Notes: generated from the letters alone by a model not told the origin. Counted from the first letter of the stretch, positions 8,625 to 17,500 are shown. The stretch: 30,442 nt of DNA from Fimbriimonadaceae bacterium (GCA_019694835.1 JAIBBE010000051.1:1-30442); one strand, 5' to 3'. Numbers and translations are program-made.

Positions 8625-9177
8625 ACGGAATCTCCTTGAAAGACTCGAGGTGGATACGCCCGCCGGCATATGCAAACTGCGCCGCATAGGCTTTGGGTTC
8701 GTTGGTCGTTTCGAGACCGTTGACCTGTGTCTTCAACCGGCCCCGGATCTCGACTTCCTGGCTCTGCTCGCGCACCGACAACTGCTGGGTCGCAAAGTAC
8801 GTCGAAGCATTGAGCTTCTTCAGCCGGTCTGACTCGAGGTTCTGGCGCGATTGAAGTGCCCCGAACTGCTCAGGAGACACGTAGTCGAGAAGAATGTCCT
8901 TCTTCCAATCGATCGATTGCGGCGACACATCGAGGATCAGCCATGAGACGAATCCGCCCATCTGCTCAAGGTAGTCGGCCGATGCCCGCTTCCCGTCAAC
9001 CCAGAAGGACTTGCTGAGATTCGGCGGCACGACGACTGTTCGCTCGGAGCCCATGACCGAAAGCGTTCCGATCACCGACACGAAAAGGGACACTGCGAGC
9101 AGTGTGATGACGAACGCCTGGTTCCGGTTGCTCGCCCTAAGCTCCCGTATTGCGTTCTGCTGCGTTTCCAGATCCAT
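8569..9177 (-). CDS. traE: TraE, VirB5/VirB8-like conjugal pilus assembly protein
   Basis: TraE is an inner-membrane protein with a large periplasmic domain. The ATG at 9177 is preceded by a near-perfect AGGAGGA site and gives 202 residues, close to the family's usual 190. One membrane segment spans about residues 21-43 (FVITLLAVSLFVSVIGTLSV). The periplasmic blocks are VVVPPNLSKSFWVDG and YLEQMGGFVSWLILDVSPQSIDW, both typical of TraE. An open upstream extension exists but runs through traL in another frame. It follows traL by 17 bases. Confidence 0.95.
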   Translation of the reverse strand: MDLETQQNAIRELRASNRNQAFVITLLAVSLFVSVIGTLSVMGSERTVVVPPNLSKSFWVDGKRASADYLEQMGGFVSWLILDVSPQSIDWKKDILLDYVSPEQFGALQSRQNLESDRLKKLNASTYFATQQLSVREQSQEVEIRGRLKTQVNGLETTNEPKAYAAQFAYAGGRIHLESFKEIPYDNKPVQAAARDGGSPAN

Positions 9178-9194
9178 TCTTCCTCCTATCCTCG

Positions 9195-9494
9195 TCAGCC
9201 GATCATTCGCACCACGTCTGACGGAGGCGTCGCACGCATCTTCGTTGCCGGATTGGTCGGCAAGTACCAGTACATGCAATGCAGCGCGAACGACGGGTGT
9301 TTGTCCGCCTTGACCCTGGAAAGCCAGCGACTCAGCGCGATTCCTATCGTCATGGCAACGCAGAACGCCACCATTGACCGGGCCATGTAGCCGACGAAGA
9401 AACAGAAGAGAACAGGTGCAGCGACATCCGCATCCCACAGGCCGATCTTCCACGTGTCGTCCAGCCGGCGCGGAATATAGGTGTCTGTCTGCAT
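9195..9494 (-). CDS. traL: TraL, VirB3-like pilus assembly protein
   Basis: TraL is a small inner-membrane protein of F-type pilus assembly. The ATG at 9494 sits 5 bases after a GGAGG site and gives 99 residues. A TTG four codons earlier lacks its own ribosome site. The N-terminal YIPRRLDDTWKIGLWDADVA is the recognisable TraL signature, followed by two membrane segments (about 25-45 and 40-56, probably a hairpin) and the conserved end region LHCMYWYLPT. It lies 38 bases after traA. Confidence 0.93.
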   Translation of the reverse strand: MQTDTYIPRRLDDTWKIGLWDADVAAPVLFCFFVGYMARSMVAFCVAMTIGIALSRWLSRVKADKHPSFALHCMYWYLPTNPATKMRATPPSDVVRMIG

Positions 9495-9532
9495 CCTGTC
9501 CTCCAATCCTTCGCTGGGTTACCTGCGACCGC

Positions 9533-9883
9533 TCAGACCACCGCGCCCAGGATCGCGCCTGCCACGGTAAGGCCGATGGAGCCGAAGATGACCAGCCCGA
9601 CAAAGAACAGGACCGGCCCCATGTTCCGCAGCGCCGAGAGAGAGATGAACGCCACCACAAAGCCCACGACGGCTACCAGCGCCTGAATGCCGGGGGTCAA
9701 CTCCGACACGGTGGTGAGCGCCGAAGTGAGCGGGCCAGTGATGCCGGTGAACGTGACCAGATCCATCGCCTGTGTCGGAAATGCAAGAGCCAGCATCGCA
9801 AACGCAAGCAGAACAGCGGCCACAATGGTCGCGGTCCGCTTCGTCGGTGCATTGAAACTGAAAGGCTGAAGAGCGAGTTGCAT
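9533..9883 (-). CDS. traA: TraA, F-type/VirB2-like pilin precursor
   Basis: The major pilus subunit precursor, 116 residues. A long leader (residues 1-39, basic at 15-16 then hydrophobic) ends in PTQA, a plausible signal-peptidase site. The mature peptide of about 77 residues starts MDLVTFTGITGPL and contains two hydrophobic helices (about 68-84 and 90-113) separated by a short polar loop with Arg, as in F and VirB2 pilins. The ATG follows an AGGAGG site. The location just before traL and traE supports the call. Confidence 0.88.
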   Translation of the reverse strand: MQLALQPFSFNAPTKRTATIVAAVLLAFAMLALAFPTQAMDLVTFTGITGPLTSALTTVSELTPGIQALVAVVGFVVAFISLSALRNMGPVLFFVGLVIFGSIGLTVAGAILGAVV

Positions 9884-9916
9884 GTGAACCTCCTGATTGA
9901 TGACGAGTTTCGAAAG

Positions 9917-10240
9917 CTAGTTGTGCGGCCTGGAGCGTGAAAGCCTGGTCGCCCGATCGACAACCTCGCCGTCCGTCGCCTTTTCGAACGCAAGCTGAAG
10001 GCACGCCTCCGCGAGGTACTTGAGGTTGATCGGCGGACGTCTAAGTCGCTGGAGCTTCCGAAGCTTCGACATCGTCGGCTTGAGGATCAGGGTCGGCACG
10101 AAGTCCGGATCCCTTCTCCCTCGGCGCTTCGGGGGTTTCGGCAGCTCTGGTTCCGCTGCACCTGAACCGTCGCGCAAATCGGAAGACTCCACCGCCGATC
10201 TGCCCGAACCACGCTTTGTCTCGCGCACGGAAACACTCAT
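9917..10240 (-). CDS. Small basic protein of the tra operon, unknown function
   Basis: A 107-residue protein very rich in Arg and Lys, with a proline/basic patch (PKPPKRRGRRD) at residues about 34-44 and no membrane segment. The second half (PTLILKPTMSKLRKLQRLRRPPINLKYLAEACLQLAFEK) looks helical. It could be a nucleic-acid-binding protein, but no family is recognised. The ATG directly abuts the stop of the OmpA-like gene, and it is followed 33 bases later by traA, so it is likely co-expressed with the pilin. Confidence 0.7.
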   Translation of the reverse strand: MSVSVRETKRGSGRSAVESSDLRDGSGAAEPELPKPPKRRGRRDPDFVPTLILKPTMSKLRKLQRLRRPPINLKYLAEACLQLAFEKATDGEVVDRATRLSRSRPHN

Positions 10241-10891
10241 TCAGCTCTCGTACTCGAAGACCAATTCCACTCGTCGATTGCGCGCTCTTGCAACGGGGCT
10301 GTCGTTGTCAGCCACGTAGCAGCAGGAGCCCTTGGACTCGACGACGATCACGCCGCCAGCCGCGGGCGCCAATTGCCGAATGAAGTTGCGCACTGTGACG
10401 GCCCGCGCGAGGGCGATCCGGTCGTTGGCCGGTTCTGCCCCGACAGAGTCGGTACGACCTTTGATCACAATGCGCGTGGCTTTTTCCACGCGGCCAATCG
10501 CGGAACGCAGCTTCGCGCGCGCCGACGGCGTGAGATCCGCCCCGCCGAAGGGGAACTCCAGAGACATTTCCTGGGTGGTCATTGTTCTCTGTCGGGGAAG
10601 GGGTTCCGGCAGCGCCTGTCGGGGAGACTCACGCACCGGCACAGGCTCCGGTGCCGGCAGTGCGACAGGTCGAATCGGTTCTGCCAGCGCAAGGGTCTTG
10701 GGTGTCCGAGAAGGACATGATTCGTCCGGGCAGGCTACAAATTTCGCCTGGCTGCCGAATTCGACCTGCGCCAAGCGAAGCTTTTGCGCCGGCGGACGGC
10801 CCGCAGAAATTTCCGTCGGAATCTGTTGCGAATGAGTGCAGGCCGCGACGACCGCACCTGCGACCAGACTATGCAGAATACGGAATCTCAT
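10241..10891 (-). CDS. OmpA-family peptidoglycan-binding lipoprotein
   Basis: A 216-residue protein with a short lipoprotein signal ending VVAAC (Cys18 lipidated) and a linker rich in Pro, Arg and Glu (about 70-110). The C-terminal OmpA domain (about 113-214) has the expected blocks: FPFGGADLTPSARAKL, IVIKGRTDSVGAEPANDRIALARA, and the final RNRRVELVFE motif that grips peptidoglycan. It likely anchors the transfer apparatus or the outer membrane to the cell wall at the secretion channel (inference). It overlaps the lytic transglycosylase gene by four bases (ATGA). Confidence 0.9.
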   Translation of the reverse strand: MRFRILHSLVAGAVVAACTHSQQIPTEISAGRPPAQKLRLAQVEFGSQAKFVACPDESCPSRTPKTLALAEPIRPVALPAPEPVPVRESPRQALPEPLPRQRTMTTQEMSLEFPFGGADLTPSARAKLRSAIGRVEKATRIVIKGRTDSVGAEPANDRIALARAVTVRNFIRQLAPAAGGVIVVESKGSCCYVADNDSPVARARNRRVELVFEYES

Positions 10892-11406
10892 CCGCTTACC
10901 CTCACGCGCACGATAGGCTGCGTCGACACCTGGTTTCGCACCTCACGTATCGCAGGCTGTCCGTCGTCCGCGCGCAGTTTCCGATAGACCCGCCACGCAT
11001 ACTTCGTTCTCGCGGCCTTGCACGCGCCACCCTTCAAAGACGTGCAGCCCGCGTTATATGCACCGACTCCCTCCCAGCTTGTTCCGTGACGAGAGAACGC
11101 GTCGGCCAGGATCCAGGCCCCGACTTTGACGTTGGTGCATGGTTCGAACAGGTCCTCGCGCTTGATGCCATAGTCGGCGAGACGACGAAGGTGCCCACTG
11201 TTGATCTGCATGAGCCCGATGTCCTCGCTACCGTTGGTGTTCCGCGCGACCGCTCTGGGGTTCAGTCCACTCTCTGCTCTCGCGATCGCCAACAGCAGTT
11301 GCGGCGCCACGCCGTAGTGCACGCCAGCCTGATCCCAACAGTACGCATGCGCGACCCCGGACAGACTGGTCGCAAGCATCGCCCCGATGATCAGCCGGCA
11401 CTTCAT
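10888..11406 (-). CDS. Lytic transglycosylase (VirB1/SLT family)
   Basis: A periplasmic muramidase that locally opens peptidoglycan for the secretion channel. From the ATG at 11406 (ATGA overlap with the upstream gene) it is 172 residues. A signal peptide ends in VAHA. The SLT domain contains the catalytic glutamate in IARAESGLNPRAV, the GLMQINSGHL block, and the AYNAG motif (GVGAYNAGCTS). These are the three standard lysozyme-fold motifs of VirB1, IagB and PilT-type proteins. The cysteines fit a disulfide-stabilised periplasmic enzyme. Confidence 0.95.
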   Translation of the reverse strand: MKCRLIIGAMLATSLSGVAHAYCWDQAGVHYGVAPQLLLAIARAESGLNPRAVARNTNGSEDIGLMQINSGHLRRLADYGIKREDLFEPCTNVKVGAWILADAFSRHGTSWEGVGAYNAGCTSLKGGACKAARTKYAWRVYRKLRADDGQPAIREVRNQVSTQPIVRVRVSG

Positions 11407-11861
11407 CTCGTGGCTCCGCGGGGCCAATTGCGCTGCCTGTTCGCCGTATTGATCCGAGCGCGATCAAACAGGTCGCTGTTCGATGACGAGAGTTCCCGCG
11501 CGATGGCGACGCACGCACTCAAAATCTCGTCGAGCGAGAAATTCGGATTCGGAAACTTGTTGTGTGCGGAGCGCTGGACGTCCTGCAGGCGGGCGAAGTC
11601 GGTCGCCCAGAGCTGGCTCTGACGCCGAGGAAAGCCGTTGCTGCGAAGCACGACATCTGCCCGCAGCTTCCCGAACACCGAGTCCTCCGGGTAGTCGAGC
11701 GCCAGGACTAGGCCGACACATGCACCAAGGAGGTCCGGCATGCGGAACTGCGGCGCCTTATTGACCGGATCGCGCAGAACTCCGACAAGCCACTCATGGT
11801 CGGCCGCGAGAACGTTGATGTCGACGACGCCATGGGAAGTATCGTTCGTTACGCCTGCCAT
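11403..11861 (-). CDS. Conserved-looking tra operon leader gene, unknown function
   Basis: The first gene of the long left operon. The ATG at 11861 has GAGGA 6 bases upstream and gives 152 residues; an open extension of 19 codons lacks a good ribosome site. The protein is soluble, with no signal peptide, and contains VVDINVLAADHEWLVGVLRDPVNKAPQFRMPDLLGACVGLVLAL and a helical C-terminal half (ARLQDVQRSAHNKFPNPNFSLDEILSACVAIARELSS). I do not recognise the family. Its place at the head of the pilus operon suggests a regulatory or assembly role. Confidence 0.7.
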   Translation of the reverse strand: MAGVTNDTSHGVVDINVLAADHEWLVGVLRDPVNKAPQFRMPDLLGACVGLVLALDYPEDSVFGKLRADVVLRSNGFPRRQSQLWATDFARLQDVQRSAHNKFPNPNFSLDEILSACVAIARELSSSNSDLFDRARINTANRQRNWPRGATR

Positions 11862-12186
11862 GCTGCATCCTCGACGTCGCGCCACCACCGCGGCTGTATG
11901 CATTTGCGCTTCACCCATTCTCCAGCCGCGATGAGTTACCGCGGATAGCCGAAGAGTACGAGCAGCCGGTCTCGCCGTCGCGGAAGAATTAGAACGAATT
12001 GGGGCTTGTTTTAGGGTTTGCGCCTCGCTGTCGTCGAGAGGGGCGAACGCACTACGCGACGTGCATGACTGCGACCAGGCCGCGCGTGTGCGCGCTCGTG
12101 CGGATGCCTCCGAGAATCTGCCTCAGGCACGGTTGGGAGCTCGCCCGCCGTCGCAGACAACCGCGCTACCCTTGCTTCCGGACAGC
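11862..12186. promoter_or_regulatory. Intergenic region expected to hold the tra operon promoter
   Basis: There is no convincing gene in these 325 bases. They must hold the promoter of the leftward pilus operon. On the minus strand around 12010-11970 the phrase AAGCCCCA-ATTCG is followed by TTCTAATTC, a possible -10, but no good -35 is visible, as expected for an activator-dependent promoter. Short inverted repeats lie at 12081-12094 (CGCGC-GTGT-GCGCG) and 12119-12129 (TGCCT-c-AGGCA). Function is inferred from position only. Confidence 0.45.
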
Positions 12187-12810
12187 TCAAGAGCGGGCGC
12201 GGTAGTTGGCAACCACTTGGTTGAGACAGACGGCCGCGAAGATCGGAGGAAGCAGCAGGAGGAGCGGGTGAATGTGAATAGGAAGCAGAAAGAGGATCGC
12301 GGTACCGCACACGACGAATGCGGCAGCGGCTCCGAAGGTCGCGAAGATCTCAGGGTCATGGAGGCCCAACTCACGCGCACGGATCTTCCGGACTGCCATC
12401 CCGTCCCCGAGGCTGGCGAATAGGATCAGCACCCCCAAGGGGAACAGAGACAGCGTCGCAACCAGCCGGTAGACGAACAATGCCAACAATGCGTTGATCG
12501 ACCGGACGTACTGATTGTTCACCAGTCGCTCGGACGCCTGAGCAAGCCTCTGCGCAGCGGCGTTGTCGATTCCAACGCGCGGTACCGGCGACAGATGAGC
12601 ATTCGGTGCCGGAGCTTTGCGTTCCGTCTCCTGTAGTCCCGATGCCGCGGACAGCGCAACCAGCGCATGCTGCTCGCCCCAGTGCTCGACACTCTCGTCG
12701 TATTCGACACGTATCCTTTCGATGAAGGCGACACCATCGTATGCGGACGGCAAGTAGAACAAGAGCGCCAGAAAGACAAGCATGGTTCCAATAGCGACTA
12801 TGCGAGCCAT
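12187..12810 (-). CDS. DUF4400-like integral membrane protein next to traD
   Basis: A 207-residue membrane protein with a hydrophobic segment at about 5-22, a polar periplasmic-like region (about 25-100), and further segments at about 105-135 and 155-200. The gene follows traD by 4 bases in the relaxase operon. MobH elements of the SXT/R391 and IncC type carry a DUF4400 membrane protein at this very position, and the layout (one N-terminal segment, long loop, paired C-terminal segments) fits. The family call is from context and topology. It may assist the coupling protein at the inner membrane (inference). Confidence 0.75.
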   Translation of the reverse strand: MARIVAIGTMLVFLALLFYLPSAYDGVAFIERIRVEYDESVEHWGEQHALVALSAASGLQETERKAPAPNAHLSPVPRVGIDNAAAQRLAQASERLVNNQYVRSINALLALFVYRLVATLSLFPLGVLILFASLGDGMAVRKIRARELGLHDPEIFATFGAAAAFVVCGTAILFLLPIHIHPLLLLLPPIFAAVCLNQVVANYRARS

Positions 12811-12814
12811 GGTC

Positions 12815-14707
12815 TCACGTCTCCTCCGGAATGCTGCTCTCCGTGGCGATGATCTGAAAACGACCCTTGAGCAGACGCCCGCCGGATACCATCGCGAAGT
12901 ATTGCAGGTTGGGCAGCTTGCCCAGAATGTCGGGTGGCACTGCCTCCTCGAGGTTCTCCGTCACTTGTACCGAGTATCCCGAGGAAAAGTCTCCAACATG
13001 GCTGTCCACACCGTGATTGACACCGACACGCGAAACATGGACACCAGCTTTTCCAAATGTCTCAACGACGAATTTCTGCGTTGGGCCATCTTTGGTTCTC
13101 AGTGCAATCAGATTGTTGAGGTTGCCCAACGCCATCCGTGCCGCGTCCTCGCTGCCCAGCCTTTTCGCCATGTCTGCCAGCGTCTGCATGGCACATGTCG
13201 TGAAGAATCCCCCTTCGGCCCCCTTGTTCAGCAACTCGATGAGCGGGGCGTTGATCACGTTGGCCGTCTCGTCGACGAAGAGCGAGACTCTACGGTCGCC
13301 CCCAAGGTTGTATCGCATTCCCGCGAGCGCCGCGGTATCCGCGAGCAGGATCGCGCCGATCGCGGACGCTACGCCTGGGTCCGGCAACGAGTCCAGGCAT
13401 ACGTAGAGAACGTGCCCTCCACTTACGATCTTCTCCGTGTTCATGATCGGGCGCGCGTCATCCGCGTCGAACGGATCCGGGGAGAGCGATTTGCCCAGCG
13501 CGCCAGACGTGAGCATGGAGAGGATGGGCAGCAGGTTTGCGGTGATCTTCTGGTAGTGCTCGCGGTTGTGCTGAAACGTGCGGATCTGTGCGTCGATGAC
13601 TTTCGAGTGAGACGATTCAGGGACGTGTTGAAGGTAGTACGACACCAGCGCAAGCAGATCCGGTGTCGCACGATCCGAGGTTCGGCGCATGTCTCCGCGG
13701 CGTGCCGATTCGAGAACCCGGCGGAACTCCGGTGTGTCTTGCCACGAGGCTCCCAGCAGGGAATCGAAAAAGCGGCGCAACGTTTGCTCGAGAATTGGCT
13801 CAATACCGCCTTCGATGTATCGCGCGATCGTCATCAGGTTGGGACGGACTTCCAGCTCGACGCAGCCTTGAACAACTACGTTGACTGCATCCCAACCGAA
13901 GGCCGTGAAGGCACCCGCGGTATCCGGCGGCATCACCGACTGTATCCGCGATGCGAGTTCAGTCGGCTTTTGCCAGTTGTACATGGGATCCAGACGTATT
14001 CCGACCTCCGGGAATGCAGGATGAAACTCCATGAACGTGTCTGTCTCTCGAAACCGCTTGCAGGCGCTCTCGACTACTCGTTTCATCCGTTTGCTGTTCT
14101 TCGGATCGATGATGATGACCACATCGCCACGACGAACCGCCTGCGTGATCAGCCCCGTCAGGGCGACGCCCTTGCCGGATTGCGTCGTGCCAACCAGGAG
14201 CGTTCCGCCCTCGAAGTTCTGGAGGGGGCGGGATAGCGGACCTTCCATCGGCTCAAGGCCGTGAATGAACGGCAAGCCGATTTCGGTGTCCGGTTGCGCC
14301 GGTCCCGAGATCCCGAGAATCCTGCGCCAGAACGCACCGATCATCTGTTTGCGGAAATCGACCTTGGCCAGGTCGTACAGGCGCTGTGTGTGCACCGGCG
14401 TCCACTCAAAGCCGCGCCCGAGGAACACCTCGGTGTGCGGCCCAAGCTGCATCAGGTAACGATCCAAGGTGGCAACTTCCATGGCGCGCCCGCTGAGGGA
14501 GGCTTTGAGGCGGAGGATCCACAAGGCCTGGTATGCCCTCAGCAAGCCGACTGCAAACGCGAAACCACCAATGGCGAGCAGGAAAGACTTCGCGGCAGTC
14601 GACGCAACAGGGTAGGCGGCAAACCCAAGCCCGGCAACGATCCACGCCAGAGCTGCATAGACTTCGAACGTCGGTCGCCAAGGCATTTCAAATCGTCGGA
14701 CGAGCAT
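12815..14707 (-). CDS. traD: TraD, type IV coupling protein (MobH-associated)
   Basis: The inner-membrane ATPase that delivers the relaxase-DNA complex to the secretion channel. It has 630 residues with two membrane segments (about 15-33 and 40-60). Walker A is GTTQSGKG at 173-180, followed by VVIIIDPKNSKRMKR. Walker B is VSLFVDE at 474-480, followed by GAEGGFFTTCAMQTLADMA, which matches the coupling-protein Q-linked motif. The ATG directly abuts the traI stop. The N-terminal motif and operon order (traI-traD-DUF4400) match the SXT/IncC class rather than F-plasmid TraD. Confidence 0.96.
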   Translation of the reverse strand: MLVRRFEMPWRPTFEVYAALAWIVAGLGFAAYPVASTAAKSFLLAIGGFAFAVGLLRAYQALWILRLKASLSGRAMEVATLDRYLMQLGPHTEVFLGRGFEWTPVHTQRLYDLAKVDFRKQMIGAFWRRILGISGPAQPDTEIGLPFIHGLEPMEGPLSRPLQNFEGGTLLVGTTQSGKGVALTGLITQAVRRGDVVIIIDPKNSKRMKRVVESACKRFRETDTFMEFHPAFPEVGIRLDPMYNWQKPTELASRIQSVMPPDTAGAFTAFGWDAVNVVVQGCVELEVRPNLMTIARYIEGGIEPILEQTLRRFFDSLLGASWQDTPEFRRVLESARRGDMRRTSDRATPDLLALVSYYLQHVPESSHSKVIDAQIRTFQHNREHYQKITANLLPILSMLTSGALGKSLSPDPFDADDARPIMNTEKIVSGGHVLYVCLDSLPDPGVASAIGAILLADTAALAGMRYNLGGDRRVSLFVDETANVINAPLIELLNKGAEGGFFTTCAMQTLADMAKRLGSEDAARMALGNLNNLIALRTKDGPTQKFVVETFGKAGVHVSRVGVNHGVDSHVGDFSSGYSVQVTENLEEAVPPDILGKLPNLQYFAMVSGGRLLKGRFQIIATESSIPEET

Positions 14708-16486
14708 CTACTGTTCCTTCGAAATCGCGAGGGAGAGCCCGAGAACGAAGTCCGGATGAATCAACACACCGGTCACGTTCTCGCCGTGGAACTCCTCAAC
14801 CACCGTCTTGGACTTGGTCGCAGCCGACACAATGAGCATGCCCGTGTCGGCCAATGCGCGAACGGCTATCCCCGTCTCCAGCTGCAGGGCCTTGAATGAT
14901 GCGAGCGGCACGAACAAGCCCTTGGCGCAGGTCCGCGCGAGGACCGGATTGCTGCGCTGGTTCATCGTTGCGGCGATCGACTGAAGGGCTGCCTTGACCG
15001 GCGGAATGAGGGCAGGCGGCGCCTTTATCGCAATCTCCGGCAACGACGCAATCTGCTCCATCTCGCCGTCATTGCTCTGGTCGCTCACCTTCTGCACAAG
15101 AGTGAGTACGCGTTCATTCCGTTCCGGACCGGAATCGGATCCCGGCTTCGGACCGACTGGTTGTGACGCAGGTTCACCCGACTCGAGCGCGAGCACCTGT
15201 TGCGCACTTTCCCCGGCGGCCGATGCCCCGCGGCCCCGTCCAGACGTTCGAGACCCCTCCTCGACAGGGCGCTCAGGACGCGACGGCGCGATCAAGGAGG
15301 TTTCTACGGGCTCGGGCTGATCCGGCATGAACGCGAACAACAATTCAGGCGAGCTCACCCGGACCGCCGCATACGGGCGCTGCCCCCCACCTGGGTAGAT
15401 ATCGACAGTCGCGTTCGTCTCCGAGGCGGGGATCACAACCCCCGCAGCGACCAGGATCTCGAGTACCGTCTCTGGCGACCTTGGTATTCCTGGTACCTGA
15501 TCCGATTCAAGCAGATGCGCGATGTCGGTAGCGGCGTTGGGCCAGATCAGGAACAGTCCTTCCCGCGAAAACCAGACCCGGGACTTCTCGCGATTCGGGC
15601 GCCACGACTCGTTCTCCGCCACGAGTCGGCGCATCGCGTCCAACAAGTAACGCTCCAGATGGGCGCCGAGCATTGGTCTGCCATATCGGTCGGCACTGGT
15701 CTTGAGCTCGCGATCGATGACAAGCGCCACTGCACGACGAACGACGTGATCGAGCGCGCTGTGCTCGCGCTGCGACGGAAGCCCGCAGATGCACCCCATC
15801 ATCTGCGGGACGATCGTTGCATTCCCGTGCGCAAGGAACTGCAGCGCGTCACGAGAGATTATGTGCGGCACGGCGAATACCCCCAGGCTGCGCATCTCTC
15901 CTGCGCCGGGTATCCATTTGAGGTAATACCGCGAAATGCGGTTTCGCTCAGCCCACGCGGCCAACCCTTCAACGTAGGAAGGCCACTCATTGCCGGCTTC
16001 ATCGGTGACGACCAGATGACTGAGTGTCCGATGCACCTCGTGGCAAAGGCCGGCAATGAACGTGGCGCGCCGCCAGCGAGGTTCAAGTTCGCGTCGGGTG
16101 CGGATGGTCGCTCCACCCGAGAAGATCTGCGAATCCGTCGACTGCAGCGCATAAAACCCCACCTCAACCCCCAGCCGGAACAATCCACCCGGACGGCAAA
16201 AGTAGTTGTCTGCGGTCGCCGGCAGGAGGTGCACGAACTGCGCATAGGCACGCAACAGCGGAAGAATCTCGTTCGAAAACGCGCCCGAATCCGCCCCGTA
16301 CGCCAGTTTGATGCGCGCGACCATGTCGGCATTGTGATCAAGGATCTCGTCCACCGGCACCGACGGGATCCCGGGGTCGACAGATGGGTACTGGCCCAGA
16401 CCCGGGTCGCGTGACACGGCGGGCTCCACCCGAGGGCGTTCGCTTCCCGAATCCGCCCTAGAAAACAGATCTCGCCACCGCAACAT
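14708..16486 (-). CDS. traI: TraI, MobH-family relaxase (TraI_2 type)
   Basis: The relaxase that nicks oriT and leads the strand into the recipient. It has 592 residues. The N-terminal half carries the MobH TraI_2 domain: YAQFVHLLPATADNYFCRPGGLFRLGVEVGFYAL at 81-114, then the histidine block FIAGLCHEVHRTLSHLVV at about 143-160, in place of the HD-type metal motif. The C-terminal end (about 495-590, finishing LIHPDFVLGLSLAISKEQ) is the TraI_2_C-like domain. A Pro/Ser/Glu-rich linker lies between. It heads the traI-traD operon, with a 106-base spacer to the flhC-like gene upstream. Confidence 0.93.
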   Translation of the reverse strand: MLRWRDLFSRADSGSERPRVEPAVSRDPGLGQYPSVDPGIPSVPVDEILDHNADMVARIKLAYGADSGAFSNEILPLLRAYAQFVHLLPATADNYFCRPGGLFRLGVEVGFYALQSTDSQIFSGGATIRTRRELEPRWRRATFIAGLCHEVHRTLSHLVVTDEAGNEWPSYVEGLAAWAERNRISRYYLKWIPGAGEMRSLGVFAVPHIISRDALQFLAHGNATIVPQMMGCICGLPSQREHSALDHVVRRAVALVIDRELKTSADRYGRPMLGAHLERYLLDAMRRLVAENESWRPNREKSRVWFSREGLFLIWPNAATDIAHLLESDQVPGIPRSPETVLEILVAAGVVIPASETNATVDIYPGGGQRPYAAVRVSSPELLFAFMPDQPEPVETSLIAPSRPERPVEEGSRTSGRGRGASAAGESAQQVLALESGEPASQPVGPKPGSDSGPERNERVLTLVQKVSDQSNDGEMEQIASLPEIAIKAPPALIPPVKAALQSIAATMNQRSNPVLARTCAKGLFVPLASFKALQLETGIAVRALADTGMLIVSAATKSKTVVEEFHGENVTGVLIHPDFVLGLSLAISKEQ

Positions 16487-16592
16487 GTGAATTGGTCCTG
16501 ACGAATCGCTTCAACGATTCTCGGACGCCGCGGGCACACCGTCGACCCGGAAACCTCGCGATTATTGCCCTGTTTCCGGAAGATCCAGGGGG

Positions 16593-17195
16593 CTACTGTG
16601 CCGGTGCCGAAGATCGTGACTCCGACGACTCGCTTCGGGAGGTGCGTCGCGGTTCGAAGTGAGCCCGCAAACGAGAGTCCAGGTGGTACCTGCCAATGAA
16701 TCTGCAGAACACGCAACCGTCTTCTGCCTGAGGTGCGCCGTACTGGACCAGATGACGGCAGCCGCAGGTTGGGCAGGTCGCCAATGATAGGAGCTTCTCT
16801 TTGAACCCGGGATACGTACCGGGCTCGAGTTGGGCCATAAGGAAGAAAGCTCGATCGAATGTGATCAATGCGCCGTTTGGGAGGTGATCCCTCAAGCCCT
16901 CATAGGCCTCGATCAATGCCTCGGCCACCGGATACCCACTATCCCGATTCCTTTGATAGAGGGACGCCAGAATCGACGCTTCCACCCGCTCCAGAAGAGT
17001 GGCGGTGTGGTACCACTCGTTTGCACAGGGTAGGCGTCCCGTACGGAGCCGCTCGGAGTCAATCAGCCCGTTTACAACCGAATGCGGCAAGCCTGTCAGC
17101 AACTCGATGGTTTTGGGCCGCGGGTTGAACGGTGACATTCTTTGTACCAGAACGAGGCGATCCAGTCGCGCCTGGACCGAACTTCTTAGAGCCAT
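16593..17195 (-). CDS. FlhC-family transcriptional activator (SetC/AcaC-like)
   Basis: A 200-residue homologue of FlhC, the zinc-binding half of the flagellar FlhD4C2 activator. It matches the FlhC core: LPCANEWYHTATLLERVEASI aligns with the LPFSTDWFMTW region, and the zinc ligands are Cys141, Cys144, Cys161 and Cys164 (CPTC and CVFC). In SXT/R391 (SetC) and IncC (AcaC) such proteins are the master activators of transfer genes. No flagellar genes are nearby and the next genes are traI/traD, so a conjugation role is strongly suggested. It starts 20 bases after the flhD-like gene. Confidence 0.9.
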   Translation of the reverse strand: MALRSSVQARLDRLVLVQRMSPFNPRPKTIELLTGLPHSVVNGLIDSERLRTGRLPCANEWYHTATLLERVEASILASLYQRNRDSGYPVAEALIEAYEGLRDHLPNGALITFDRAFFLMAQLEPGTYPGFKEKLLSLATCPTCGCRHLVQYGAPQAEDGCVFCRFIGRYHLDSRLRAHFEPRRTSRSESSESRSSAPAQ

Positions 17196-17215
17196 TTCGA
17201 GCGCTTCCCGAAGGA

Positions 17216-17500
17216 TCAGCGTGGCGAGACGGCGAACAACGCACCAGCCAGCTGAGGAGGCGCAGCGAGCACTCTCCCAAGATTCGGGCGGATGTTGAAA
17301 ACCGGTTCACCGCCGGTGTTGGAAGCAGCCGCGACCAATCGCTCCGGCGCGAGGAGGGGACGCATCTCCTCGAGCGATTCATTCGTGATACCGAAAACGG
17401 AACACGCCTTGAGGGGGTCCTGTTGCGCGATTTCCCTGAGCAGGCTGAGAACAAGCAGATTGGTATAGGCAACCGAATCCAGGTTTACTTGGAGGCTCAT
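17216..17500 (-). CDS. FlhD-family transcriptional activator subunit (SetD/AcaD-like)
   Basis: A 94-residue FlhD-like protein. The ATG at 17500 has GGGAG about 8 bases upstream; the longer open frame starts before it without a ribosome site. The N-terminus LDSVAYTNLLVLSLLREIAQQDPLKACSVFGI resembles FlhD ([25 protein letters not shown]), followed by a helix with LEEMRPLLAPERLVAAA. It lies directly upstream of the flhC-like gene, the same order as flhDC, and is expected to form the heteromeric activator with it. It is transcribed from the promoter at 17608-17636. Confidence 0.85.
   Translation of the reverse strand: MSLQVNLDSVAYTNLLVLSLLREIAQQDPLKACSVFGITNESLEEMRPLLAPERLVAAASNTGGEPVFNIRPNLGRVLAAPPQLAGALFAVSPR

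Noticed and set aside
12782..14236. A 484-codon plus-strand open frame opposite traD
   Set aside because: Shadow of traD in high-GC DNA; no protein-like motifs.
15200..16414. A 404-codon plus-strand open frame opposite traI
   Set aside because: Shadow of traI; low-complexity Arg/His-rich translation.
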